From positions 14,121,001-14,185,000 of the forward strand of contig CM075671.1 of assembly GCA_037962975.1 (NCBI GenBank): a stretch of 64,000 nucleotides of DNA. The letters run 5' to 3'. This DNA comes from Clitoria ternatea (lineage: Eukaryota; Streptophyta; Magnoliopsida; Fabales; Fabaceae). Below, piece after piece: positions 11,130 to 24,014 of this stretch. Position numbers and translations under genes: made by a program. Position 1 is the first letter of the stretch. Each line of letters opens with the position of its first letter. The notes below the pieces were generated by a model. That model was given only the letters and a program-made list of their open reading frames with translations. It made no database searches and was not told the DNA's origin.

Positions 11130-11912
11130 CAAATCATGTCAACCCAATCAAACTAGCGGTTACAACGAGATCATAGAGAAAGGTTTTGATGAATGAAAGT
11201 AAGGTGAAACAAAGGTTCATATGCACAAGGTAAATAATGATTATCAACTCAATGAAAGGGATTTAAAATAATGATTGTCAACTCAATGAAAGGGATTTAT
11301 TCTTAATTTTTTAATGGTAGAGATACTTATTAAAACTAAAATTTTCCATGTTAAAACAACAAAAGTAGCTTGGGCAATCTTACTCCAAACATATAAAGGT
11401 GCTAATCTTTAGATGATAAAGCAAGGTATGGATGAAAGTATTCATTATTATTCTTCATAAATAAAGAAGCTAGTCAATAATATAAAAAGCAATGGTGATG
11501 ATATAAAAGACAAAAGGTCAAGGAGAAAATTATGTTCACTTTAACTATTTATTTTGATTATTTGGTGGCAATTATTGAAGATCGAGGTAAAAAATTATAG
11601 CTCAATGACGTTGAATAGTTTACAGGCATCATTGGAGTCACATGAAATGCGAATCAATGAAAAGTCAAGTATAAATATTGAAAGAGCATTAAAAGCTTAA
11701 ATAGATATGGGGTGTGAACGACTTATCCAAAAAATGTCTAATTGTGATCAAAGAGGTCAAAATTTTAGAAATAACAAGAGGAACTTTCAAAATAATTCAA
11801 GCCAAGATACAAGAGGTAATGGTAATTTTCAAAATAAGTCTTATACTCAATGTCACAAAAGTAATAGGTATGGTTATTTTCAATCAAAATGCAAGTCACA
11901 CGTATTAAGTGT
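11130..11912 (+). pseudogene. Ty1/copia gag remnant, cut by the Tat insertion
   Basis: Frames broken by stops and shifts still spell copia Gag: a DIVEKGFDE-like start, then NNIKSNGDDIKDK, MTLNSLQASLESHEMRINEK, and a decayed zinc knuckle near 11850-11900 (CHKSNRYGYFQSKC, where the family has CxxCxxxGHxxxxC). The order and spacing fit the UBN2-type Gag of plant copia elements. It stops at 11912, exactly where an LTR beginning TGATCCGG starts. The 3' end of a copia polyprotein reappears at about 15.1 kb. Confidence 0.7.
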
Positions 11913-12503
11913 TGATCCGGGGTGGTGACCAGAACCCAGCCTGGGGTACAAGTATACCATGCCACGTCACATAGATGGCCATTAAATCCATAATCATAGT
12001 CTTTTACAATTAATGACTACGGTTTTATTCCTTAAACCCTGGTTCTTAGCTGACAGCCAGACAATAAGTCAGAGGAGGTATGGTCAGTCTGACCCTGTGG
12101 ACACCATAGCAACAGTAAGTTAGGAAAATAGTCAAATCACTTCCTAAACTAAGGTAAACTCTATAAATACCATTCATTTATTACTGAAGAGGATCTGATC
12201 TAATCTTAATGAGTTGCCTCCGTAATACCCTATCTTGTCTTAATCACTATACTGACTTAGGCTTCAGAGAATCTTTTGCAGGTACCCCTCCGGTGTGGTT
12301 TGTTGGACTTCGACTTGACTAGGAACATCAATTCTATCCTAAACTTGAAGAACCTAGGATTCCCACTGAATCTAGGTGTAAAATACCATACTCCACTGAG
12401 ACAGCGTAAAATTGAGAGTTAGAGAGACAATTATGGTTAAGGTCATTAACCCTTGACCCCGGTCAAGATACTAGACTCTTGACCCCGGCCATAGAACAGA
12501 ACA
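11913..12503 (+). mobile_element. LTR of a second, truncated Tat element
   Basis: Begins TGATCCGGGG and ends AGAACA just before the PBS. The start (TGATCCGG) and an internal agaatc(t)tttgcaggt segment match the 729-bp LTRs at 46639 and 62333, so it is a diverged relative (591 bp here). No second copy is present, because the element is truncated on the right; the target duplication therefore cannot be checked. Confidence 0.75.
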
Positions 12504-12504
12504 T

Positions 12505-12522
12505 TGGCATGCCCGGTGGGAC
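12505..12522 (+). promoter_or_regulatory. Primer-binding site of the second Tat element
   Basis: TTGGCATGCCCGGTGGGAC directly follows the LTR. It differs by one base from the equivalent site of the large Tat element (TTGGCACGCCCGGTGGGAC). I have not assigned the tRNA. Confidence 0.7.
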
Positions 12523-12563
12523 TGCATAAATTTGTGAGTCCCAGATCGCATAAAGCAGAAGCC

Positions 12564-14060
12564 ATGGAGCGCCTTAGAGGAGACGAAACTCCAGAGGGAC
12601 ATGTCCAGAATGTGGCAAGAACATTGGATTATAACGAAGGAATAGTGGAAACCCCTGAGACGGAGTTGAGAGCTCAAGCCGTCGTACGCTCGGATCCCAG
12701 GGATGAAGTTATAAGGCAGCTACGCTAGGAGATACAAACGCTACAAAGAGAGAATCGAGGTGGTGACCAGAGGCAACTAGAAATTCCTTATCAACAGGAG
12801 AGGTCTTTGATATATGCGTACAATGAGCAAGAGTCTATGCATAGGATTGAAGAAATGAATCATCAAAGGAGGGCAATAAATCACGACAAAGGAGGAGAAT
12901 ACTGGTTCAAAATTCCATTCACTAGAATATTGATAAGTGTCCCAATTCCAAGACACCCCCAAAGCCGTTGTCTGTTGGGAAGTACACTGGGGAGTCAGAC
13001 CCCGGTGGCCACCTGGATGCCTATGTGAATGAGGCTCTATTCCTAGGTGCTGAGGAGGACGTTATGTGCAGAATGTTTCTAAGAACGTTGTCCGCTAAAG
13101 CTTTAGGATGGTTCAAGAGTTTGCCTACTGGGTCGATAGATTCCTGGGACAATATGGCCCATGTATTCCTACAACATTTCATGGTGTCCAGAGATGTGCC
13201 TAAGACATCGCATACACTGGCGCAGATTAGGCAAGGAGCAAATGAGAGTTTGAAGGATTTTTTGAAGAGGTTCTATAAGGAAGTTATGTTAGTTTCGGGG
13301 TTGACAGAAAAGATACAAATGCACATTGTGGTAGAAGCTTTGCAACCATGGTCACCTTTTGCACTATCCTTAGCAAAAGGACCACCCCAAACGATGGATG
13401 AATTTAGAAACAAGGAAGCAAAGTATGTAAGGAGAGAGATGCACTTGGCGGATGCCAAGCAAAGGAGTACGGAGACAGAAGTTAGAAAAATAGACAAGAA
13501 AGAAGTTAGTCTGGAAAGAAGAGGAACTGGTAGGGACACATTCCCAAGGCCACGAGAAAGAAGGGGCATTACTGCAGTGCAATACACTTCATTGGCCGTA
13601 ATACCTAGCCAAATCCTATGGGAGGTAAGATTGAGAGGGATGATGGTATACAGGGTGAGGAAACCAATTTCGATGAAGAGAGCTGGAAACTCTAATAAGT
13701 ATTGCGAGTTCCATGAACAAGCCATACATAATACTGATGAATATCGTCAACTGAAGGAAGCCATTAAAATGCTAATAAGAGAGGGAAAGTTGAAGTAATA
13801 CCTATTTAGGCAAAGGATAGATCCAGAGCCTGAGAAGGCAACACCAAGAAGAAGAGGGGTGGATCCGGTTGAGGAAGAAGAGGTCCGGTATTCAAAGAAG
13901 CCTATGTTGGATAAAGGAAAGGTTGTGGTGGATAACATTGACGATGACGATGAATCCTGGATGAAACCACAACTCAGTTCAGGAAGAGAGATGTTATTGA
14001 TATGATTGCCGGAGGATTTGCTGGGGCAGAGTGTCAAATTTAGCATGAAAGAATCATTTG
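12564..14060 (+). pseudogene. Tat-lineage gag, frameshifted and truncated
   Basis: Starts at an ATG 60 bp behind the LTR, as in the large Tat element. Conserved blocks include DPRDEVIRQL, the Gag core GKYTGESDP, LGAEEDVMCRMF, ALGWFKSLPTGSIDSW, LKDFLKRFYKE, and a region with KYCEFHE and LIREGKLK. Compared with the Gag at 47.4-49.2 kb there are stops (12726, 13796), a frameshift near 12960 and further decay behind 13950. Protease, RT, RNase H and integrase are absent; about 200 bp of unclear sequence leads into the CACTA-like block. Only the 5' part of this element remains. Confidence 0.8.
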
Positions 14061-14269
14061 AGGATGATCGTGTCGGTTCAGGCAAAGAAGGATAACAGAC
14101 TATTCAGAGATGGAATTAAGGAATAAAACTGTGGCACACAAGGTGGTGGTTGTGTTGTCTATGTCTGCTTTGGAGAGGGCAAGATTTGGGAAGAGAAGTT
14201 GATTCGGTGGAGGGGAACTTGATTTAGGGCAAATGATTCTAAGGGAAAGGCGCTGCTCGACTAAGATTA

Positions 14270-15107
14270 AAGATTTAGTGACGTCTTAACCCTGTTGCTA
14301 ACCCCATCACTTACACAAGCAACTCTGCCACGTGGCACCAGTTCATTAATGACTTATCCACCTGATTGAACAACAACAACGGAAAAACAGGTCGTCGCTG
14401 AGGTGGCCACATTAGCGACACCCAACATCCATCGCTGCATGATTACGATGTGGCAACAGTAATTTATTAGCAATGATAACGGTGGTAGATGTTGTTTGTT
14501 TTATAAATTAGTGACGATATATCTCGTCGTGGTAAGTTCCCTACATTTTTAGCGATGAATTAACCGTCGTCTCTGGTGGAACAAAAAAATTGGAGGGAAA
14601 GCAAAAGACTCAGAGGCAACCCATAAAACTTTAGCGACGATGTGTGTCATTGTTATATGTTCCTTGTACTTTTAGTGATGGCTCGACTAACGTCGCTGGT
14701 GAAACAAAAAAAATTGGAAGGAAAGCGAAAAAGTTGGAGGCAAACCATACAACATTAGTGACGATGTGTGTCGTCACTGTAGTTTCCCTGCACTTTTAGC
14801 GACGGTGCGACTAACATTGCTGGTGGAACAAAAAAATTGGAGGGAAAGTGAAAGACTTAGAGGCAAATTAAGAAGATGAATGGCGCCAACTTCAGCAACA
14901 AAGTTAACTTTAGCGACGGAGTCAGTGAAGATGGGCTGATAATTGTTAGCGACGGACTGTGTGGCGGTCGCAGATTTGGTAGTTGATTTTCTTTCCAAGT
15001 GTGTGGACAGTCCCTTTTCATTTTATGTCGCTAATACGGTCACTAACTAGCGACGACCACTTGTAGTCGCTAAGTTTCTGTAGCTGTCAATAGCTTTTTT
15101 AATAGTG
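14270..15107. mobile_element. CACTA (En/Spm)-like terminal fragment
   Basis: The right end reads ...agcttttttaatagtg, which on the minus strand is CACTATTAAAAAAGCTATT, a typical CACTA terminus. The interior is filled with tttagcgacg / gtcgctaa words in both orientations, like CACTA subterminal repeats. No matching CACTA left end is seen near 14270, so this looks like a one-ended or deleted copy. There is no transposase. Confidence 0.6.
14581..14880. repeat. About 123-bp tandem repeat inside the CACTA-like block
   Basis: The word acaaaaaaattgga(g/a)gg starts at 14581, 14704 and 14828, giving periods of 123 and 124 bp. Each unit also contains a gacgatgtgtgtc and a cgactaac(g/a)t(c/t)gctggtg segment. 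Confidence 0.8.
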
Positions 15108-15584
15108 AAACACCATTGTATTTAAGACTTACTAAGAAAATAAACACAAAACCATAGTCAATTACTATGCTCTAGAAGATTAAATTGCATATATCTTTAC
15201 AAAGTCACTAAAAGTCAATTTGTTCTTAAAGGTGAAGAATACGTTTGGGATGATAAAGCCATGTTTAAGTGAGGATGTTAGAAGATAAATTTGGTGTGTT
15301 AAAGTTGTTAATGTCTACTTTAAGATTATGTAATTTTAGTTTATTTATTTTGTGATTAATTATTAATTTTAGTTACAACATTGATTGTGAATGAGGTTAC
15401 TATTATTTTATTATAATATTTTTGTATATATATAATGAAAGCATTGAAATTTTAACCTTGAGTAAATTATCCAAATTTCTCGAATTGAGTTGAGTCTAGT
15501 TAGTAAATAGTGAAAGTGTCGGTTGATTAATGAATAATCAATCATTTCCAAAATCATTTATAAAAGAGACCTTAACTTTTAAGG
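15108..15584 (+). pseudogene. Copia pol C-terminus and start of its 3' LTR
   Basis: Around 15205-15290 one frame reads TKSLKVNLFLKVKNTFGM followed by KPCLSEDVRR and a stop, resembling the C-terminus of legume copia polyproteins. At about 15272 tgttagaagataaatttggtg begins, which looks like a copia LTR start. It is probably the other half of the element whose gag lies at 11130-11912, separated by the Tat and CACTA-like insertions. The LTR is not complete before the solo LTR at 15585. Confidence 0.5.
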
Positions 15585-16079
15585 TGAAACATCCTTAAGT
15601 TTAAAAGAACCATAAAACCCAAATAAATTTTTTCTGATTTAATTCAATCCCAAATTGGTTGTTCGGACCCATCCGGAGGTACCCAAACCTCACAGAAAGC
15701 ATTATGACCCTATCACTTCCTTAATTATGCGTAAAAACTCATGTAAAACCTCACTTCTCATGCGTCTATCATGAACTCACAATTCATCTCATGATCTACT
15801 CAATCATAACTCATTCATGCATATCCACAATTCCTGTCCATCATACTCATATCACGCATCACATTATCAAATAGGATAATCCATGGTCACCACAACCATA
15901 TATCATCATTATAACATATAACATCAACATGTCCTGATATATTCAATCAAAATAAAATCTGGGCTTCCAGTTGAAGCCGTCGGCTACCTAGAATCTTCTA
16001 AGCAGTTATTTGCATCAATCAAAATAGATATCTATAGAAGCCAGCCAAGGCTACAACACCAAAATACTATAGAATATAG

Positions 16080-16157
<78 letters not shown>

Positions 16158-18290
16158 GTCTCCTGCACAAGCATGGTGACATCTCACCAATCACCATCAC
16201 GGTCTAATCCCACTGAAAGATATAGCCACATAATAAGGGTAAGCATATTACATGTTAACGACACTTATTGAACTAGATCAACCTTTCTAATTCCAATTCT
16301 CAATCATATATTACAATATCACATATCAATATCATTCACTGTCATTTAACATAATTCACCCACATCAAATATTCTCAATATCATATATACAGGCTATACC
16401 ATTCATGTTATTCTCAATAACAATACAACAATGCATATGCATGTGGATCCGACTTAAACAATGATTTCAATTATAGATTCCTTCCTGGTCTCACTCCATT
16501 AGCCCTTCCCGCGTGATACCAGTCACCTCGTGACGTCTTGAGACTTAACTCTAGCTCCTACAGTAATCACGGGCTCTCACAGGACCTAGCCCAAGAATCT
16601 GTAACTTGAAATCACCAACACAGGGTTCCTGACCTTCCATGGGTCACCCTTACCCTTTATGCCACATTATGCAATTCACACCTAGCATTTCATGCTACAA
16701 AATGATACTAAATCATTTACTCAATTGCATTTCATGTCACTTCTCAATATCATCAATATTAGTCTATCATGTCTCACGCCTAGAATTTAATTCATCAATT
16801 CATTACATCACATGTAATATATCACAGCAAACACATTCACAATTTGTATCTCATGCAATTCAACATCACATTATTGATGACAAACACCATAAACATTGAT
16901 AATTCTCAATTACCATACAAGCGGGGTATATCACAAACATTTCACAATTTACAAATCAATCATCATGGTTCACACACATTATTCATAACTTAATATATAT
17001 CAATATACCTCAAACCTATCCATAAAGCATACATTTAAAATGTAATAGCTCCCCCTACCTAGAAATAAATAATCTGGAAGTTCACAAGCGATCTGAATGC
17101 TCACTGATCGCTTTTCGATCACCCGTTTAACAATTAATCAACCTCCAAAAATTCATAATTACATCTCTTAATATCAATATCGCTAGTAAATTTGTATTCC
17201 TAGCTAGAAACATCAATCCATAATTATTTCGATAAGTTTTAACTTACTGACAATGCGATCACCCATCGATACTTGTTTTCGACTAAGACCCACACTCCAA
17301 AACGGTTTCGAAATATTTCCTAAAATTACCAATAATATATTTTATCACTACAAACGCTATTAAAATTCATAATTGGAGCTAGAATCATCAATCCACTATT
17401 ATTTTGATAAGTTACCACTTACCGACTAACTCCAACGCTTGATTCTAAGATCCCCAGTGTCGATCATTAGTAGAAACGCCTTAGAATTGGTTCCTAAACC
17501 AATGATAATCATCATGTAATGTTCTAAATTCATGCTTCAGTGCCCAAATAATTAATTATATAGATTCTAATAATTTTTACTTATCGGATTACGCTGCCGA
17601 CAACCTTCGATGCTCGTTTTCATTAACACCCAGCTCCGAGTTACTTCCGAATGGCTTTGACGTTCTCCGAAGCTTGATCCTACATGCACCCAACGCTTCT
17701 CGGTATCACAAACGCTTCAGAAACATTTCCGAAATTACACTTGAACCGAAAGAAAATTAAAACCCAAGGACATCCAAGCTGCCCACCACAAGAACTTACT
17801 CCAAAGACCTCAATTTTACGGAATCAAGCTTTCCCCTTCAAGCTTCCATGGTTGCCAATGGAGAAAGAGGAAGAAGAAGCTATATGCCCTTGCCCTTAAT
17901 TGAAGAATTTGGAGAAGAATGGGTGAAGGAGGAATGGTTGTTCACGAAAGGAAGAAGAAGAATAACAATTCCAAATTCTTCCACTGTTGCATGTGAGAGA
18001 CAAAGAGTAAATTCTGATTTTAAATTTTTGCTTTGCCACAGCTTCTGTTTTCCAATTTCACGTGAATGCATAAGTGAATTGGCAGAGCATTGCAACTAAT
18101 GACTTAAGGGCATTTAGGTAATTTGGCATGTCCTGTTAACTTTTAAACCAACCAGGTAATTAACGATTACTCGAAACTTACCCTAGTAAATTCTAAAAAA
18201 TAATTTAATCACTTGGGGCTTATTTCACTCATTTAATTTAATTAATTGACCAATATAATTTACCCAAAAATTAAATTTAGAGATGTTACA
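15585..18290 (-). mobile_element. Solo LTR of a chromovirus-like family, target duplication taagg
   Basis: The termini are tgaaacatcc (plus strand, 15585) and gatgttaca (18290), so on the minus strand the LTR starts TGTAACATC and ends GGATGTTTCA. The flanks are an exact 5-bp duplication: taagg at 15580-15584 and 18291-18295. It matches the LTR at 28589-31243 along its length in the opposite orientation. There is no PBS, polypurine tract or coding region, so this is a solo LTR of 2706 bp. Open frames here are not genes. Confidence 0.9.
16083..16153. repeat. (AT)n microsatellite, about 71 bp
   Basis: Uninterrupted AT dinucleotides inside the solo LTR. The equivalent place in the second LTR copy (about 30700-30722) carries a shorter AT run. 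Confidence 0.95.
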
Positions 18291-18639
18291 TAAGGCGAAG
18301 GATAAACATTAAATATTTGTATTAATTTTTATATCCTTTAATACAAGATTTTCCTTAATTGTTTATTTTCATTTATTAGTTATATTTGATTGTTTTAAAA
18401 TTTTTCTTTTTTTTAGATTACATAACTTTTCAACTTCTATAAATTTTCTTACACTTTTTTTTTCACTTTATTAATTACAACATAAACTTGAATACATATT
18501 TCTCAACATAACAGATGAAGACTAATAATTTATATATAATATATTGTTATCTAGAGAAATGATTGTGATCCGATATATTTTTGTTGGAGTGTTTTTGTTT
18601 TTATGAGCACCGCCAAACACTTTTAAGCTTCATAAAATA
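18291..18639. other. AT-rich spacer, nothing recognised
   Basis: A/T-rich DNA between the solo LTR and the hAT-type element. No gene is seen. Confidence 0.5.
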
Positions 18640-18647
18640 CTTAAAAG

Positions 18648-19367
18648 TAGGGGTGTCCAATTTCGATGTTATCCGTGCGAACCCGAACTACCCAATTTCA
18701 AAGATAAGAACGGGTCGGTTTGTAACGGATTTTTGGGTAAAAACGGATCATTTAAGTGGTTTATTGTGACTAAGAACGGACGGGTTCGGGTTAAAAAATT
18801 AAACCTGAAGATACCCATACCTGACCGACTGTTACTAGGAATATCATGTAGTTATTTCTCTTTACTGATTTATAGATATATTGACGATACTTTTTTTAAG
18901 ATTGGTCTTTGTGTGGTCAACCTGAAGTCATACATGAGTTTATCATCAAATCATCATATTCTAAATGCATACTTAATAACTTTTAAGCTCTTTTCTAGTA
19001 CTAGTACTATCTATGATTAGAAAAAAAATAATCTAATAGAATTAATTCCTACTGCTTCAATGTTATGTCACTTTCATATTCTATAAGGCGTTGGTTCTAA
19101 AACATGAAATAAATCATTTTTATATGCAAGTTTTTGCTAAAATTATTTTATACGTAAAAGGTGTTTGGCAAAAAATAAAAATTAAATTCTTTTAAGAAAC
19201 TTAACCGAAAAACCCGACCGAAAAAACCGAAAACCGCAATTAACCGAACCCGACCAAACCGACTATAGTATTGGGTGAAAATGGGTTATTGTTTGTGTTT
19301 TACGGATAACAACGGGTGGACTTAAAAGTAACCGAATCCGACCGAACCCGACCGATGAACACCCCTA
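18648..19367. mobile_element. hAT-type non-autonomous element, 720 bp, 8-bp duplication cttaaaag
   Basis: The ends are inverted: TAGGGGTGTcCA at the left and tgAACACCCCTA at the right. They are flanked by identical 8-bp copies of cttaaaag at 18640-18647 and 19368-19375. An 8-bp duplication with a (C/T)AGGGGTGT terminus is the hallmark of plant hAT elements. Subterminal regions are rich in aacccgaccg / cgggt words in opposite orientations. No transposase reading frame is visible, so it would need one supplied in trans. Confidence 0.9.
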
Positions 19368-19375
19368 CTTAAAAG

Positions 19376-22300
19376 TAGGATAAAACAGGTATAAAAATTT
19401 TAAAAAGTTGAAAAATTAACTAGTTCATAAAAAAATATTTTAAAATATAGAAGTAATTATTAGGTGGTTCATGTCACTTATTGTCCAACGAGTAACTATT
19501 TGAAAAATGGAAGAATTAATTAGAATATGAGAGAAATTATATAACACTGTATCTATTAACACATGTTATTTTGTGATCATTTAAGACCAATGGTCTAAAA
19601 CTAGATAATATTTTTTTATTAAGAGAATATTAAAGAAACTTTTATAATGAAAGTGTTTAATATTTATCATTAGGGTCGAAGTTAAAAAAACGTTTTATAA
19701 AATAGTTGAGTATTTTATAAATGCTAGCCAATAGAACTCATTGTATTTTATAAAATAGTTGAATTCAACTGTTATTGTTGGAGGCAAATATTTGGTGCAA
19801 TAACAAGCAAATAGGATTTAGATAGTAAGTGTCTAACTTTTAAGCATAAACATGAATGGGTAGAAAGAACTATTTGAATGCTGCAACAAAATTAATTGGG
19901 GTAAAAGATGCACATCAGAATCCAAAAGATAAATATAAATTGTAAATAGGAATGGACAATACATGGTTGCATGTATCCCCCACATGCATTATAGTGCATG
20001 GCAATGCCGACATATATAATTTGGCACTCACTATCAATCCGTAATAATATATGAGTTTTGGAGGTATCTGATAAAAAATGAGCAATTAATACAATGAACC
20101 GTGTGGGTTCATGGAATTGAATTGGTGAATGGTCTACGGTTTTTCATCTTCAGTAGCATGCCAATGCAGCTTTCAATTCTCAAACAACAAATTCAAACCC
20201 CAAACGTATCTGCAAAGGCCCCATCCTTTCACACAACAATCTCATCCTACTACAAAAACTACCAATTCTTCACGCACCGCCCTTGCTACGCCTCCCCAAC
20301 TTTTAACGATGTGAAATATCAATATTAATTATTAGATTTTTTATTTTTATAATTTTATTGTTTCAATTGGTTACCAAACAAGTATTTAGGGTTCGTTTGG
20401 TTTTCAGTTGGGGAAACAGAGTTATAAAAATAAAAAAATCTAAAAATTGATATTGATCATTTACACTATTCGAGACAGTCTAAACTTCGTTTGACCATAA
20501 AATCTATTTTTAGTTGGTCAAACCACTCGTGACTTCACTTCGACTCACTGAACGGAGTTTCTGCATTTCCTTAAAATTCTCCCTTTCGGAATCTTCATCA
20601 TGATGCTCTGTTAACTTTACCATATGAAAGTTAAGAAGAAATGTTAAAATGGATAATTCACTTCAATTTAATTTCTTAATTATAAAGATCAATCTTTAGG
20701 ATAATGATCTGTGACTCTATTCATTGATTTAGTGGTCGTATTATGTGTAACGACTAAAGGGACTGTTTTAAATTAACAATAGAATCGAAACCAATGTAAA
20801 AATAATATAGAGACTAAAACTGTTATTATTATTGTTGAAAAAATATGTTTAGTTTTTTTATATATATAAAAAGAACTAAGCATATTTTTCCATAAAATCT
20901 ATAGCTAAAGTTTTGAGATAATCACTTTCTCTTGAGAGAAAAATTGATAGATTTTTTTACCTATTTATTTTTATGTTCTTCATTCAAAATTAAAGTTCCA
21001 CCTTCATAATGTTTGTGAAATAAAAATCGACATTATTGTGGATTAACAAAGTGAAACTTCAATTTAATGTCGATTAACCTGAATTTTAATGGAAGAATAA
21101 TATAATAATACTTCAAAAATTATGCATAAATTTTCTTCTTTATTTATTTATGTTAGCTTAAATGTGAAATATGCCACAAGTTTGAATAAAAACCTACAAA
21201 GGTAGTTTGGCAAGGTTTTCCTACCATGAGAAGGCAGAGAATCTTTTAATAGAAAAGGGGAAATAGAAAGGAAGGGTTAAAATTTCGTACTATATTTTTT
21301 AGTAGGAGAAAGAAAATAAAAACAATTTAATATTATATTTTTACTAAATTTCTATCAACGTGATAACAATGAAAATAATAACTTTAATAAGTACGGTTCG
21401 TACAATTTTTCATCCATTTTTTGTTCCAATATCTCATTATGGGGAGGGGAAGAACAGAGGAAGTGAATTTTGCAACGATGTCTCTATGAGAGTCCAAAAG
21501 AATGAAAATAACATTAAAAATATATATTCATTACAATTTTGAGATGGTCAATAACTTTATTTAATAACCGATCATATTTATCTTTAACTATTCTAAAATA
21601 TTTTTAAAAACCTTTGGGATAGACAAGTGGTTATCCAAACCATAATGTGATTTTCTTATCAAGATTTGATTTCTTCATCTCCCCCTCCAACTATATAGTA
21701 AATTCATTATGCTAAATATTTTACACTCTTAAGTACTTTAATATACTAGCTGCTTAAAAGCCAAATGTAATTAGTTTAGGACTCAAAGTTTAAGATTTTA
21801 AAGTGATAATCGATTTTAAATATGTTATATGTATAAATCACTTTAAAAACACTTTCTTTGTCACCATATTACTAAGCAAGAATGAAATCACTGGTAACTC
21901 CAATCAAAAAATTGAAGACTAATCTTTTAGATATTTATAAATTATTAAAATAGATTTTACTTTTCAAACAAAATATTATCTTCATTCCATAATATATAAG
22001 AACTTATCAACTAATTTTAATTTTTTTAGAAATTAATTAACGTACTTAAAGTTATTTAATATGTCTACTTTGTAGTAATTTTAGTTTTATTAAAAATAGA
22101 GTATGTTACATAAAACCAATCTTAAGGTGATCAAAATTATACTATGCTTTCAAACCGAAATTACACTTCATTTCAAAATTGTGACCGTTTTTAACTACTA
22201 TAAAATTTTAAAAAATAGAAGAAGCGTAATTACAACTCAAAAGTAGAATATAATTTAAAGAATTTGTAATGATAGTTCGTGTAATTTACTGTCTGTTTAA

Positions 22301-22817
22301 TATATAATTGAGAAAATGAGTTTTAAAAAAATTAATAATTAATATAATTTTTTATGTTATTTAAAATAATTAAAACTCTATTTTTGAGTATAAAATAAAA
22401 ATTTTCTCACAATTAAACTCCATTTGAGAAGTGAACGTACTCTTACTCTTAACATTAAAGGCATCTTTTCTTATGGGCCACACTTGCATGCCTCTGCCAT
22501 TTTGTGTAAGTAGGGGTCCCATTCCCATACGTTTGATGGCAAAAACGAAAACGCATACATTATTGGGCCTTCTGATGAATGAACTACGAATATAAAAAAA
22601 AAAAAAAACTAACGAGGGACTTTTTAGGCAAATAGTGATATTTGCATATCATGGTGTTTACATTTAATTTAAAAAGCGAACAAAAGAAACTTTCAACTTA
22701 AAGAAATAAACAAAAATTCTATAATACATTATTTGTTTTAATTTAAAATGTGAAAATATAATTATTAATTTTTCCTAACACCAATAAATTCTACTTTAAT
22801 CGGTTGAACAGTATACG
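19376..22817. other. AT-rich intergenic DNA, no gene seen
   Basis: About 3.4 kb of A/T-rich sequence with homopolymer and dinucleotide runs (for example an A run near 22592-22605). No open frame has protein-like composition or a recognisable domain. It may be old host intergenic DNA or fully decayed elements. Confidence 0.6.
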
Positions 22818-23575
22818 TGTAACATTTTAATTTTAATTATTGGGTTAATTTTATTAATCAATAATTAAATTAGAAGTGTTTAATTAATTGAGGACAGTTA
22901 TGGTAATTTCTAAAATTCATCTAGGTATGTTTCGGGTAACCGGAAGTTACCCGATTGATTTCAGAAATTAACCAAATATGAGAAATAACCAGATTGCCCC
23001 TAAATCCTAATTGTCATTTACACTCTTAATTCTTTCTTTTACTCTCCTGTTTGCATGTTGATGGAAAAAGAAAATAAGCCACTGCCTTTGTCTCCTTCCA
23101 CCTGCGGCAAGCATCACTCCACATCCATCTTTTTCTTCGTCTCTCTCAAGCAAGGCAAGGGTTCAAACTCCATTTCCCTTTCTTCTTATCCTCGAGCAGC
23201 AAGAGAAGCTTCAAGTTCTTTGAATTCTTCAATTGCAAAGGTATAGAACCATGACCCCCTATTTTGATTTTGTTGCTTCTCAAACCCCCATCCTTAATTT
23301 CATCTTTTCCCATGAATTTAAGGTCGTTTTGGGTGCCATTATTGTGTGGGCAGCTCTGTAGCCTTTGGGGTTCCATTAATTGGTTGTTAGAAAGGTGAAC
23401 TCAATGACTCGTTGCTTTAGTATAGCTCCATTTGAATAATCCTGGTATTAATTCTTTAATTTCCATGGCTTTAGGTTGTGCTAGAACCAATCTTGAACGT
23501 CGGGCAACTTTGAGGTTTTCGGAATCAAGAATCAAAATATCGTTGGTGTTAATTAGGGTCAGACCCTTTTAATAA
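22818..23575 (+). mobile_element. 5' part of a third LTR of the solo-LTR family
   Basis: Starts tgtaacattttaattttaattattggg, comparable to the LTR start at 28589, and keeps the same order of landmarks: gggtaaccggaagttacccg, then a segment like that before 29230 (ctgtagcctttggggtt). The match stops near 23575, where opposite-orientation LTR sequence begins. Confidence 0.6.
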
Positions 23576-23579
23576 AAAC

Positions 23580-23970
23580 ATGGTAATTTTTTTTTTGATT
23601 TTCTACGAGTCAATCAGGTCACTGGGAAGCCCCAAACACATATAGGCATCACTATATGATTCTCAAGAAAATTCCTGGACAGAATAAATAATTTGATATC
23701 ATAGTATACTTTTAATTTACTAATTTCTACGCGCAAGCATTCAGAAACAAAACAACTACTAAACCTCTAGTGAGGTTATCAGCTACCTATTTTTACTATA
23801 CCAAAACATATATAATATGTATCAAAAGAGTCGACCAAGGTGATACCATACCAAAAGCTACATTATATATATTTATATCGGTCTCCAAAACCACAACGTC
23901 TCCAACTGAGCAATTATCAAGCATCACCTCGGTCCACATTCACTGAAAAATGACAACAACTTAAGGGTAA

Positions 23971-24014
<44 letters not shown>

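Noticed and set aside
17684..18099. Open frames on both strands near one end of the solo LTR
   Set aside because: They lie within the LTR and are not conserved in frame in the other copy at 28.6-31.2 kb.
20101..20328. 75-codon open frame in intergenic DNA
   Set aside because: No start context, no homology I recognise, overlapping frames of similar length, AT-rich surroundings.
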